This document shows positions 43,286-53,872 of a stretch of DNA of 64,000 nt, one piece after another. Made by a program: the position numbers and the translations under genes. Location: contig VJWM01000134.1 in the NCBI GenBank assembly GCA_010909165.1, forward strand, positions 124,001 to 188,000, in the 5' to 3' direction. The first letter of the stretch is position 1, and every line of letters begins with the position of its first letter. Origin of the DNA: Anthoceros angustus. Taxonomy: Eukaryota; Streptophyta; Anthocerotopsida; Anthocerotales; Anthocerotaceae. Below the pieces are notes generated by a model that saw only the letters and a list, made by a program, of their open reading frames with translations, did no database searches and was not told the origin of the DNA.

Positions 43286-43651
43286 TCATCCCACTCTCTC
43301 TCGATCACGTTCCCATGCGCGCGGGCGATTTGTGAATAGCCAACCCTTAGCCTTGAGCCACTTTGCCGGAACTGGAAGACAACAAGCAGGATTGGGGCAA
43401 GTCACCGTGACCAACATGTGTTGGTAGAGGCATGCATCATGAAAACAGTGCCCACAGGGGAGGAAAACGAACTCATAGCATCCGAACCCCCTGCAAATCA
43501 CCATGGAACCAATAGTCGTTAGAGGCATGGACAGCAAATTGAAACAAGAGCCAAGGCATGCAACCAGCAGGAGGCCAACCTGGTGCACACGCAGCACTTT
43601 GTGATATGAAGGGGCACATTTTGGCTGGTGTAACAAAGAGCTGGAATCCAC
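43286..43651 (-). other. RING-like zinc-binding exon
   Basis: The minus frame contains GCYEFVFLPCGHCFHDACLY, then QHM and TCPNPAC. This gives the C-x-H-x3-C and C-x2-[NP]-x-C spacing of the second half of a RING-type (E3 ligase-like) domain. A possible acceptor (ATTTGCAG|GGGGTTCGG) precedes it at about 43,490. The first two Cys of a RING are not clear. The host gene cannot be traced; it may belong to a mobile element. Confidence 0.35.
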
Positions 43652-43718
43652 TGAGGAGTCCTTTTTCCTTGATCAAACTATGTATGCGGTCAAGGCATCA
43701 TGTAAGTCCTCCGCCAAA

Positions 43719-43995
43719 TTAACCGCTCGTTGAAGGTGTCACGCTCCTTGTTGTTGGTGTGAGATTGTCTGCCGCCTCAGCAAGACGATGTTGCCTCCGA
43801 ACATGGGCAACATGTGCATCCTCTTCCCGCAGAGAATACTCCAGCATTTGTTTTGAAAAGAATATAAAGTTGAAGTCTTGGAAAGATCCATACCTTCTTG
43901 TCATAGATTATTGCGCCAAGAGCGTGCGCGTGGTGAGCTCACCAAGAGCAATTTTGCTGCCACTAGATTGCTTGTCTCCTCGCTTGCAACTGTGA
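43719..43995 (-). other. Short unrecognised minus frames
   Basis: Frames with SLREEDAHVAHVRRQHRLAE (about 43,850-43,790) and LVTVASEETSNLVAAKLLLV (about 43,990-43,930) lie upstream of the RING-like exon and could belong to the same broken gene. No function can be given. Confidence 0.25.
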
Positions 43996-44129
43996 CAAGT
44001 TCTCTTCCTTCGACAAGGAGATAAGCTCTCAACACCGAGTCTTTATGTGCTTGTGCACCGAGAGTATCCCACGTGCACAAGAGGGTGGGATGCACATTGT
44101 AAAACAAGAGAGATGAACTTCCAAAAATG

Positions 44130-44560
44130 GCCAATCGCCTGACAGGGAATGAAATGCCCAACGCCCACGTGAGGAATGACAATGCCCAACGCCGATGAGG
44201 GAATGAGGAATGCAACCGCAAGACAGGGAATGACGATGCCCAATCGCCGATGATGGAATGACGAAATGCCCATGACGAAGGAATGACGAATGCCCAACCG
44301 CCCATATGATGGAATGACGAAATGCCCAATCGCAACATGATCGAATGACGAAATGCCCAACTGCCCGACATGATGGAATGACGAAATGCCCAACTGCCCG
44401 ACATGATCGAATGACGAAATGCCCAACTGCCCGACATGATGGAATGACGAAATGCCCAACTGCCCGACATTAGGGAATGACGAAATGCCCATCTGCCGGA
44501 CATTAGGGAATGACGAAATGCCCAACTGCACGACGCGAGGGAATGACAAAATGCCCAATT
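44130..44560. repeat. 33-bp minisatellite
   Basis: Tandem units of GATGGAATGACGAAATGCCC followed by AACTGCCCGACAT. They are regular from 44,330 to 44,530 and degenerate to the left. Because 33 is a multiple of 3, all frames stay open; the minus strand reads SWAFRHSIMSG repeats. Confidence 0.95.
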
Positions 44561-45776
44561 GCCCGGCGTGACTGATGAACTGCTAGGCACCCCATGCCAA
44601 GATGCCCACGACAAAGGCACTGACTGCAGACAACGGGACGAATGACCAAACAACACGGATGTCAATATGCCCAGTTGCACCCTTGCCAATGTGCACGGAT
44701 GTGAATGCCCAAGTGCCCCATGAAGTATCCCTCCCAACAGAGCCTAAAGTGGTTTGAACTGAATCAACAGTTGGGAAAACAAATGCAGCAAAGAATTAGC
44801 ATGCTACCAACTTGGAAACACCCACACCATGCGGTGATGAACTTACAAAACCGAAGCTTGCCAAGATCGATACTTTTGTACATGACCGGGCCAACATAAA
44901 AACAGATCCCATCGTGTACACAATTGTGCAAGGGCAAACTTAATCGCGATGGATGCGAAAACCATGGAAACCCTTTGAAATGTGTGGTAGGGCTCAAGGT
45001 GGGCAAACCGAGCATGTAGATGCAGATGTAGACAACATCTAACACGCATCACACCCACCACCCATCGCTAGGATCGCCAAGTGCATTCACATGTTCGTCT
45101 AACACAAGGATGTGGGTGTCAAGGATCCACACACAAAGGCTAATCATGTCAAGGATCACACCAAGGCTGTCTGATCAAAGGCCATCAAGGCAGGAAGGCT
45201 GGGCTGGAAGGCTGGGCGGCCGGGAAGGCTACAGGCCAAGGCTGTGGATCGGCTGCAAGGCTGTGATTGGCCGGTAGTATTCACGTGTTCAAACGTGAGT
45301 AGAAGCTTCTGTAAGGTTCAAAGCACACCACACACAAAACAATCTGCGCTGGATCAAGCTCCAACACACACACATAAAAATATATTCAGAGCTATCCGGG
45401 CCAACCATCTAACCTAAACCACCTACCCATTCATGGCTTGCACATGCACCGATCACACAACGACCAGAACCATAAGCTCATTCAACCATAACCATAAGCT
45501 AATGAAACTGCATGATTTTGAGCTGCAGAGATATCTGGACAAAGAGACGCCGTCCCGCATCACACCCACCACTCATTGCTAAGACTGCTCAAGGCCGTGC
45601 GATGTCATTAGATGCATCTCTGTCAAGGTTGAAAGCACACTTCAAACACAAACAACTGCCGCTGGATCAAGCTCCAACACACACACAAAAACATTCGAGC
45701 TCAGAGCATATCCGGACCAGCAATCACACCCACGCCAGGATCAAGCTCAAGCATATCACCAAAAAAAAAACGACAA
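44561..45776. other. No gene; diffuse repeats
   Basis: 45,185-45,285 has GGAAGGCTGGGC / CAAGGCTGTG words. The segment 45,310-45,400 (CTGGATCAAGCTCCAACACA) is repeated at 45,625-45,720, offset about 316 nt. Nothing coding is recognised. Confidence 0.5.
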
Positions 45777-46340
45777 TCAACTAGCCGAACGAAAATGACC
45801 CACATTGTGCCCCGCCTCCTCTTCTCCATCCTCTAAAGAACACGATGATTTTTGTCCTCCTCTACCAAGCCTATGACTTACGCCTCCTTGTCGAATAAGT
45901 TCTTCCTCACGCTCCTTGGCGGGCATGTCCTCCGCTTGCTCTTGGCCACCGCTCCTCACCTCCTCATGGTCACCTCGAATCAAGACACATGCTCAATCCC
46001 AAGATCATACCTTTCCCCGCTCTGTGACCTGGACCTTGTGAATCGTGGGTCTCTTCCTCGGACATCCACTTTCTTCTCCTTCTCCCCGCCCGACCCTTCT
46101 TCTTCTCCTCCTTCAAGGCTTTCCTCCCATCTGCTTTCTGTTTGAAGGCTAACCACCTGACCTTGTGCATTTTTTCTCCACTAGGATGCCCAAGGCCATC
46201 AACCTCGGATTTTTGGCCACCACTACTAGCTCGCTTACCATAAATATGGAAGATCAGGTCATCAATGTTCCGCCACTCCTTATCTGAAAACTTTTCAGAT
46301 CCTTTCCACCCGTAAGCCTCACCGGGCGTTCTCTACACCA
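45777..46340 (-). other. Charged reading frames, possible hypothetical protein exons
   Basis: Minus-strand frames read through DKEWRNIDDLIFHIYGKRAS (about 46,285-46,225) and VRWLAFKQKADGRKALKEEK. They continue through a Lys/Arg-rich run to RKWMSEEETHD, with a possible donor AAAG|GTATGATC near 46,000. A Glu-rich frame follows (EERE-E, about 45,930-45,900). This could be exons of an uncharacterised, DNA-binding-like protein. Family unknown. Confidence 0.3.
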
Positions 46341-46719
46341 AACGGAGGTCAAACACGCATCGCCTCCCACCGCCTCCTTCAGCCCCTGTTGAAGCATGCT
46401 GTCACGAACGTTCACTCCTTCCTCTCGCAGGACAAAGTCTCCAGCAGCCAACACCAAGTGAGCTTCCACTTGGGTGCGTCCTCCAAGGCTTTCACACACG
46501 GGCTTGTCGAGTCACAAGATTCTTTAGAGCACGCTCCGATTCCGTGTCATTCCTACAATCTCCTCATCGACGCCACCATGTCACTATAAATAGATGCATC
46601 CTAGCACCTTGTCCTCAATGTTGACCCAAATGGCCCGCAGCAGTTGTGAGCGGGCGTAGATGTTCACGATTCAAGCTAGCACATCTACAACGAAAAGCTT
46701 TAGCAACATGTTAATAAAA
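46341..46719. other. No gene recognised
   Basis: Open frames on both strands (for example 46,499-46,254 minus) without any known motif. Confidence 0.35.
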
Positions 46720-47560
46720 GCACAAACCAGCAGAGGGCAAGAGCAACAATGCTGAGGGCGTGGAGCAAGAACCGAGGTGAGGCGGAAGAAGACCAACACT
46801 AGCAGAGTGAGGGCGGACCAAAACTTGCAGGGGCGGGGCAGGCGCAGGAGCACCAAAGACAGCAGAGGGCAAGCGAGACCGACTAGCGGGTGAGCAGAAG
46901 CTGAGGGCAGAGCAAAGAAGAGGCGGGTGGAGCAAGGACCAGAGGGCGTAAGCAAGCAGCCAGAGAGGCGAGCAAGAAGACAAGCAAGGGTAGGAGCAGA
47001 CCACCAGTCCCAAGTTTCCCACGCTCTCGGCCTTGGCTCCCAAGCTCCCTTGAAGCCTTCCCACGCCTCGCCTCGTGCTCCCAAGCTCCCTTGAAGCTTC
47101 CCACGCCTCGACTCCCAAGCTTCCCACAGCGACCTCAGCTTCCAAGCTTCCCACGCCTCGGCTCCCAAGCTTCCCACGCCTCGGCTCCCAAGCTTCCCAT
47201 GCTCTCGGCTCCCAAGCTTCCCACGCTCTCGCCCCAAGCTCTCCAGCCCCAAGTCCTTCGCAAGGAATAAATTTTGGTAGGAGAAACATAGGCGTGAGCA
47301 CCGCAGAGTGAGGCTAGACCAGCAGACCAGAGGCGGGACCAGCCAGAGGGTCGAACCCGTGAGTGCACCAGAGGCGGACCAGCAGAGGGTGACGAGCGCA
47401 CGAGGCGACCAGCAGCAGAGGGCCTCCAGCAGCAGAGAGCCTCGAGAAGCGCAGAGGGCCTCGAGCAGCACAGAGAGCAGACCAGGGCGAAAGGGCCTCG
47501 AGCGAGACAGGCCTCGAGCATCAACAGAGGCGGGACCAGGCCAAAGTTCAGTAGGCACAT
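46720..47560. repeat. Nested minisatellite region (GCAGAGGGC and 23-bp CCAAGCTTCCCACGCC units)
   Basis: The centre (47,030-47,240) is about eight tandem 23-24-bp units, GCTCCCAAGCTTCCCACGCC plus TCG. Both sides (46,720-46,990 and 47,300-47,540) are rich in AGCAGAGGGC and GGCGGACCAG words. The 321-codon minus frame across it (47,636-46,671) has no domain and is a repeat by-product. Confidence 0.85.
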
Positions 47561-47639
47561 GTAAGAAGATGGAGGCGGAGCGGAGGGCGCTCGTCAAGGT
47601 GTGGCGTTGACCTTCAAACATGTAAAAAGTAGACAAGGT

Positions 47640-47995
47640 AAACGTAAGATAAAATAATCAACTACAATGATATAAAACTATAACTATAAGTAAAATAAAA
47701 ATATTAATTTAGTGAAACTTTGACTATCTCACATCACTCTCTCACATCTCTCTCTCATCTCTCAAAAGTAACCAAGTGTACCACAACCATATGGTACAAA
47801 AGTGTACCACCAAACCATGCTTACACCCTGAGTCCCGCACGAATGTCACATTCTCGAGTTCTGCATCATCCTCGTCTTCACCGAAATAGTCGCCTTCGAC
47901 ATTCATAAGTGAAAACGCAGGATCTTCGGTTGTTTGTTGTGGCAGAGTCCCATTCTCATCCCTGCCTCCCTCTAACCCTGATGCATCTAACAAAG
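47640..47995. other. AT-rich spacer with possible acidic minus exon
   Basis: The minus frame 47,993-47,742 begins MLDASGLEGGRDENG and includes GEDEDDAELENVTFVRDSGC. Open, but not recognised. Confidence 0.25.
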
Positions 47996-48215
47996 CGAGC
48001 GAGCGGGCAGTGGGGAGCGAGCGGCCGGTGAGGGAGGGAGCGAGCGGCCGGTGAGGGAGCGAGCGAGCGGCCGGTGAGGGAGAGAGCGAGCGGCCGGTGA
48101 GGGAGGGAGCGAGCGGCCGGTGAGGGAGCGAGCGAGCGGCCTAAGTGATGGAAATGTAGCGAGCGAGCGCCGTGATGGAGCGAGCGAGCGGCCGGTGAGG
48201 GAGAGGAGCGAAAGC
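47996..48215. repeat. GAGCGAGCGGCCGGTGAGGG minisatellite
   Basis: Seven to eight units of about 23-27 bp, each with GAGCGAGCGGCCGGTGAGGG; two are degraded (48,130-48,180). It leads straight into a GC-rich block. Confidence 0.95.
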
Positions 48216-48830
48216 AAGGCTGCGTGAGGGAAGGAGGGATGGGCGGGCGCGGGCGCTGCCGGGCCGGGCGTGGCGCGGCGGGCGACGCTACGCTGGATAC
48301 GGGCCGCGCGGTGCGGGCAAAAGCGCTGGACGGGCAGGGCGCGAGCGAGCATGGCGTGGGAATCCAAGGGCGGTGGCAAGTGCGACGGGCGCTGGCCAGC
48401 GGCAATATCAAGGCCCGACGGTGCGTCGGGACTGGCGTGGAAGGCCCAGATGGCGGGCGCTGGGCGCTGGTGCGAGTGCGGCCGGGAGGCTGGGCGCGAG
48501 GGGCGGGTGCGCTGGGAGCCGTGACGGCAGCGGGAGCGGGCGAGCGTTTCGGCCGCTTGACAAAGGCGCAGGAGCAAAGCGCGCCAGCGCGGGAGTGGAA
48601 GTGGCGGGGCAGGCTGCCAGGTGCAGGGCGCGGGGCACTGGCGTACCGCCGCGCTGGCACAGGAAAGCAAGCGCGTTGCAGGTGGTGTGCGCATCGCGGG
48701 CTGTGGCGCTGTTGCGAGGACGAGGTGCGAGCGGCGCGTGGATCGGGGCTGCAGCTCTTCCGTAGGTGTAGGCGCAGGGTTTCCGGCAGTCCCGGCCGCG
48801 TGACCGGCCCGTCATCTGCCGACGGCGTGC
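48216..48830. other. Very GC-rich block
   Basis: About 600 bp dominated by G and C, with dense CpG and no A/T-rich interval. All six frames are long-open because stop codons are rare at this composition (for example 48,224-49,210 plus). No protein family is visible. Confidence 0.6.
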
Positions 48831-49780
48831 TCCGCGGTCATGAGGTAGGTGTATACTCCCGAGGTAGGGTGGCGGTGTTGGCTCGAGTTCTGGCAGACGG
48901 CAGGTGTTGCCCTTGCTGTTTCACGGCTCCAGTAGGCGGGGTTCTACCGGGGTTCACGCTGGCTAGTGTGCCACCGGAGTTGCATGCTATGTGTGTTGTC
49001 ATGGCCGCGGTATGCAGGAATTTATTTTTTCCCCGATTTTGTTCAGCCTCCTTTCTGTATCGGTCAGGATTTCTACCCCGCCTTTTGTTGCGTAGTTGCA
49101 AAAGTGCGTCGGTTTGGTGGGCTCAAGCAGCTGGTCTCCTGTGGTTGCGCTCCAGCAGAAATGCAGCTCTGGCCGGGCTTAGTTCGGCCATACGGAGCCT
49201 CACACCGTGATGTCCTGTAAAGGCCAATGGGTCGCTTTGTCCTTGGCCCCGTCCCCATCTCCTCGGCCCCTGCCGCCTCCGCCGGGACTGGCTTATGGAG
49301 AGCCCTTAGTACCCTTCCCAATGGGGCGGTTCACCTCCCCCAGGACCGTTAAGGACACGGGAGTGTCCCTGGCTCCTGTGTTCAACTCGCCTGGCAGGTG
49401 TCAAGGGTGCAGGAAACCCACATTGGCACATGGCTATAAAAGATTTCGACTGCACTCACTTGGGTTGCCTAAGTGCACACATTATGCGACTCCTCCCTCC
49501 AGCCTCCCGCAGCGCGGTGCTCCCGCCTGTGTGACGCTCCATCGCGGGGTGCCTCTCTCTTCCTTGGAATGGTTATGGGCGTCGTACCGGATCACATACA
49601 AGCACTCCACCTCCAGATTTTCTTGGTGGTGACTCGCTGTGACAATGTCCACCACCCTAGTCCTTCGTGCATCCCCTTTATTACCACCTCCGCCCGCTCA
49701 CTGGAGGTACCTTCTGCCCACGTCGCCCCACCTTAAAGATGCAACTGCTATATACAAAAGGGCGAGCGAGGCACAAAGGC
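48831..49780. other. No gene recognised
   Basis: Mixed composition. Contains AATAAAGGGG on the minus strand near 49,680. It could be the 3' end or LTR of the minus-strand Gypsy element, but no LTR pair could be identified. Confidence 0.35.
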
Positions 49781-49784
49781 TCAC

Positions 49785-50345
49785 TTGACCCGCCTTCCGC
49801 TTGGTAGCTCCATCTCCCATAGGTACTGCTCCAACTCAGATAAGAGGGCCGCCCGCCCGCCTCCCTTCTCCGCTTCGCCAGGTCCGCTGCTCACGCTTAG
49901 GGTTTGTCCTACTCCGCTCTCCTCCTCTATCGCCGCCACCAATTCCTCATCCGGAAGGCGCCTCTCGATCCCGCAGATGTGCCCGCTTTTAACTGGACAA
50001 GAAGTCGCTGGTGTTGCTGCCTTGCCTAGTCTCCACCTCAAATGTGAACTCCTGTAGCAATGTAATCCACCTCGCACCGTCGACAAGTCCGCTTTTGTTC
50101 ACCAAATGCTTGAGCGCCAAGTGATCAACATAGAACACAAACTCATTGGGCGTAAGGTGCCCGAATTTCTTAACGATACCATCCCAATGCCTCGCTCCGT
50201 AGTAGTGTACGCTCCGCGAGCCGCCTTCCCGCCGTAGTAGATTGATGATCCTCCGCTTATCGCTTTTTTGATCGAGCACTACCCAATGGCAAAGGCCGAC
50301 ATCCACATACACATGGAATCGCTTCCCCCCCCTTTGACTGGGCAC
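49785..50345 (-). pseudogene. Gypsy RNase H domain and linker
   Basis: The minus frame reads FHVYVDVGLCHWVVLDQKSD at the start of the domain, then (frameshifted) KKFGHLTPNEFVFYVDHLAL, LVNKSGL, LLQEFTFEVETRQGSN and DFLS. These match the Gypsy RNase H block that strips the RNA template during reverse transcription. The linker ELVAAIEEESG...LSELEQYLWEMELP follows in another frame and ends at a stop. No chromodomain or HHCC zinc finger comes next. Confidence 0.8.
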
Positions 50346-50487
50346 CGACTGAGTGGTCTAGGTCTCTCGAATGCCGCCTCCCTTCTCGTGTCCAGTCCAT
50401 TCTTCCTCCTTCCCGAGTAGCTCTGCTAGCTGAGGCCCGCTTTGCAAAATCTTGGATGAAACATAGTAACCCACCATGCCTGTGAAC

Positions 50488-51029
50488 TCAGAACTTAGGC
50501 GTCAGAGGGATTGGATGACCTTCACCTTGTCTTGATCCACCTCTATCCCTCTCCCCGACCACGTGTCCCCAAGATTCCCTCGTCATGCAGTAGCATTTCT
50601 CGGGATGCGAGCAGTTGAGTCTCCTTACAACGCTCCAAGCACTTCCGCATGTCAGCGTGCTTGTCCTCTTCCCGTGCACAAAAGTCGTCCAGAACACCTC
50701 CATGAAGTCCCTCGGAAAATCCGGGAAGGCGTTGGTCACCATCCGCATAAATGATCCGGTGCTCTGTCATCCCAGGCGCTTCGTTTGTGGCAAGCGTCCC
50801 CACTCCGTGGTGAGCGTTGTCTTATCGATCCGACTCCCTTAGGTGCGGTTGGTTGTGGCGGAGTATAGTCAAGAAGGAGTAGGTACTCCGTCCTGCCACC
50901 TTGTCGATATATGCGTCTACAAAGGGCATGGGAAATGGTCCTTCTCGGTGGCGGCGTTGAGCTTTCTCCGATCTGACGGACCACGGATCTGCTTCTTTGT
51001 TTCTTGGCGACAACAATGGGTGCATACAT
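50488..51029 (-). pseudogene. Gypsy reverse transcriptase domain
   Basis: Recognisable pieces are SPIVVAKKQR-like APIVVAKKQRS (about 51,020), PMPFVDAYIDKVAG (about 50,930), TNAFPDFPRDFMEVF, then the catalytic LDDF (about 50,693-50,679, out of frame by one base), LERCKETQLL and EKCYCMTRE. This is the RNA-directed DNA polymerase that copies the element. At least three frameshifts make it inactive as written. Confidence 0.8.
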
Positions 51030-51599
51030 TCACGATTGGGAAGATGATGTCGCCTCCGGATATTTATCCGGGACTTCCTTGACCTTGGCGAGTGCTTGGG
51101 ATTGATTTATCTTGCCGAATCGAGCACCGCTCAGCTTCAGATCTATCGGTGTTATTTTGTTTGAATGCCTTCATGTCGTGACCTTGAAAGCAAACACCTC
51201 ACTAAATTCCCCAACAAGCTGAGTGAGGTCCGTGTTTCAACTCCATGGCATGGAAGGCCGGGCGGACCTCCACGTCTTCCACATCGTCGGGATTGGCCGT
51301 TTCTCTTTCCCTCGCCCCGCTCGCCCAAAGCCATCATCCTCCATCAGGGTTCATCTTCACGCATTCCCCATTCCGAAGAGTTAAATGCGAGTGAAGCGGG
51401 TCACTTCTTGGGGTCCTCCTCATCGGTGGGTTCCCGTTTTCCTTAGTCCTCAGCCCGACTTCCACGAGCAGTCACCTCCCGCTCCGAAAGTGTCCCTCGG
51501 TAGTCCATCTCTTCTTGGACCACGAGATTTTGGAAGGGTAGTCCTCATTCGTATCCTCGCGCTCATCGTCCCCCTTGTCTTGGTGAGGTGTACCCCTGT

Positions 51600-51935
51600 G
51601 GTGCTTACGGTTTTCACGGTGTGTCCTTACTCCAGTGTGCTACCGTCCTTCCCTCACCTTGGATCAGTCCGGCAAGTGTATTTCCTTCCAGTGTAGTTTT
51701 GTCGAGCGAGTCGGCCAGTCGCTTCAGACCTCGTACCCCGGAGGTCAGCGGGTGATGACGAAAGTCCAATGTATAGGGGCTCCCGCTATGGTGGCTTGAC
51801 CGACAACTCCACGGCGCGCCATGTGACATGTCCGCCATCCCGAGGGTTTGGTGGATGGCTCAAGGTGGTGAACCCCAACCGCCTCGGTGGCCTCCGTGAT
51901 GAGGTTCACTCCCGACCCCGTGTCCGTGGGCACGC
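51600..51935 (-). pseudogene. Gypsy aspartic protease domain
   Basis: The minus strand encodes DTGSGVNLI (about 51,927-51,900), the D-T/S-G active site of retroviral-type aspartic proteases, followed by TEAVGVHHLEPS and, frameshifted, ATIAGAPIHWTF. It processes the Gag-Pol polyprotein in active elements. It lies upstream of RT, as expected. Confidence 0.7.
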
Positions 51936-52878
51936 TTAATCACACACCGCAATTTCTACTCAACCATCGGGCGCCCGTGGTCCGTATGAGATACTACCTT
52001 ACCTCCACGTTTCTGCCTTCCGCCAAGGAGTTTCGTGGTTGTGTCTCCCGATGGCCTCCGACTTCGCCGATACTGGGTTGTCTTTAACAACGCCTAAGGG
52101 ACACCAAGTGTTGTTGATCCATCATCAAGTCGGCCACCTTGAAAGGGTGGCTCTCACGCCCCGCCTTGATCTTCCAGCCTCCGCCACCGCCTGTGGTGGT
52201 CGGACCACCTCCGGTCCTGGGATCTCTTCCTCAAGCATCTCCGCACGACCACATCCTGGAACTGGGTGTTGCCTTGGGTGAGTCCGCCTCCCAACATTCC
52301 GGCTCGGGTTGGTCGCTTCTTCCCAGAGCTGCCCGATTTAACTCGCCTCCTTAGCCGGGACCTCCTTCAGTGTGTCCTGCCTCCGTATCCGCTGGACTAT
52401 CCCATTTTTCTTCCTCTTAAACTGCCTCTCCTTTCGCCTTCCTTTCGGCGGTGCTGACACTTCCAAGACTTCCAGTCCGCCTTCTCTCCTCCTTAGAACT
52501 CTCGCCTGCACCACCTGCTCAAGTTCCTCCTGCGCCTTCCCACTCCGCCACCGCCTTCAACTGTAGCACGCGCCTTAGGGAGGCGAGGTGGGTCGCCCTC
52601 ACTGGGTGGCATAGCGCACCGCCCCAACGAGGATTGGCTGGCACCGCCCGCCATGTGCCCCGCCACATAATCTCCACACAGCGCTCAAAGTCCCCTGCTT
52701 GCCTTGCCGAGTATGGACACGTTGGAGTAGTGCCCGGTTCCCATGGGGCCCAGCAGACCACCGCCGTGAGAATTCCTCGGAGGGGCTCCTCATGCGCATC
52801 GAGGTCGCTGCAGATGGACCGCTGCCAGGGGCATACATCCCCGGGATACCGCCTCGGTGTGGTGCTTCTTGCACTTGG
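51936..52878 (-). pseudogene. Gypsy gag, 3' part (after the Copia insertion)
   Basis: Minus-strand pyrimidine/purine-biased sequence with CKKHHTEA at the break point (about 52,878-52,850) and frames such as 52,874-52,599. It is assigned to gag by position between the knuckle and the protease; the sequence itself is not diagnostic. Confidence 0.4.
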
Positions 52879-53138
52879 TGTAAGGGTATTAAAGTTTCAA
52901 TGTACTTAGACTAATACACTTAGTCTAAGTTAGGTGTCGCTATATCATTAGTTTAGCAAAAGCTAATCACTAGGAAGCTTCTTGTGCTCCTTCCTAGGAG
53001 CTTCTTGTGGAGCTTCCTAGGGAGCCCTATTGGAGGGTATAAATACCCTCCAAGCCTCATCTCAATTGGAGAGAGCTACACTTGCCTCCTCCTCTCCTCT
53101 CCTCTTTCCACCATCATGTGCTGCCACACGATCCTTCA
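52879..53138 (+). repeat. Copia 5' LTR
   Basis: 260 bp, TG...CA ends. It contains ACTTAGACTAATACACTTAG, TCACTAGGAAGCTTCTTGTG and TATAAATACCCTCCAAGCC, a TATA box about 100 bp before the end. It differs from the 3' LTR by about ten small indels and some substitutions. Confidence 0.95.
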
Positions 53139-53140
53139 AC

Positions 53141-53154
53141 TGGTATCAGAGCCA
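53141..53154 (+). promoter_or_regulatory. Copia primer-binding site
   Basis: TGGTATCAGAGCCA, two bases after the 5' LTR, is the complement of the 3' end of plant initiator methionine tRNA, the usual primer for plant Copia elements. Confidence 0.95.
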
Positions 53155-53185
53155 TGGTTTGGTTGTGTTGTGATGCTAGAATTTT

Positions 53186-53765
53186 CTAGTGCGGGCGGCA
53201 GCTCGTGGGTGCAGGTGATCCGGATCGCGGCGAGGCGACGCGCGGCGAGCGTGGCGGGGCGGCCGTGGCGCGACCGCGGCGGCAGCGGCGCGTGGCCGTG
53301 CGAGGCGCCCGGCGCGAGCGTGCGGGCAGCGGAGGAGGCAGCCGGGCGGCCAGGCGCGGCGGCGCAGCGGCGCGCGGCCTTGAGCGGCAGCGGGCAGCGG
53401 GCCTTGAGCCGCAGGCCGGCGCGGCCTTGCGGCGCGCGGCCTTGGCAGCGCGGGCGGCAAGCGTGAGCCGCGGGCGGCCAGCCGCGCAGCCCGCCCGCCA
53501 GCGGCGCGCGCCCGGCCGCGGCCGGGCCCCGGCCGCCAGCGGGGCAGCCAGCGCCGGCCGGGGCGGGCGCCGGCCAGGCGGCGCAGCAGCCGCCCCGGCC
53601 CGGCAGCCGGCCCGGCCGTGGGGCCGCCGGCGCGGCATGGCCGTCTTGGCGTGGGCGGCGTGGCGCAGGCGCCGGCGGTGGCGTGCAGGCGCGATGGCGC
53701 CGAGCGCGCGTGTGGCGGGCAGCGGCGGGGCGGCGGCCTGGTGATGCAGGCGGTGGCGAAATATT
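53186..53765 (+). other. Extremely GC-rich leader between primer site and gag
   Basis: About 570 bp composed almost only of G and C (GCGGCGCG, GGCCGCGG words), with A/T returning abruptly at GCGAAATATTTGGATACTCG (about 53,756). Frames are long in all six readings for that reason. The neighbouring LTR and gag are AT-balanced, so this looks like an inserted or captured block, or an unusual structured leader. Confidence 0.8.
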
Positions 53766-53872
53766 TGGATACTCGGTGGAATAGTCAACGGCAAAATACA
53801 CGGACGTCGGTGGTTTTTCTTCTTTGACTTTTCGACAAGGCGAGTCAGTGTTTATGTATCGATTTTTGAGTC

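Noticed and set aside
46671-47636. A 321-codon minus frame
   Set aside because: It is made of minisatellite translation (LGSRGVGSLG-type repeats) with no domain; length comes from repeat periodicity and composition.
48224-49210. A 328-codon plus frame
   Set aside because: It lies in a very GC-rich block where all six frames lack stops; no motif, signal or splice structure.
53136-53801. 221- and 202-codon minus frames and a 179-codon plus frame in the Copia leader
   Set aside because: Ala/Arg/Pro/Gly-only translations in every frame, an effect of near-pure G+C.
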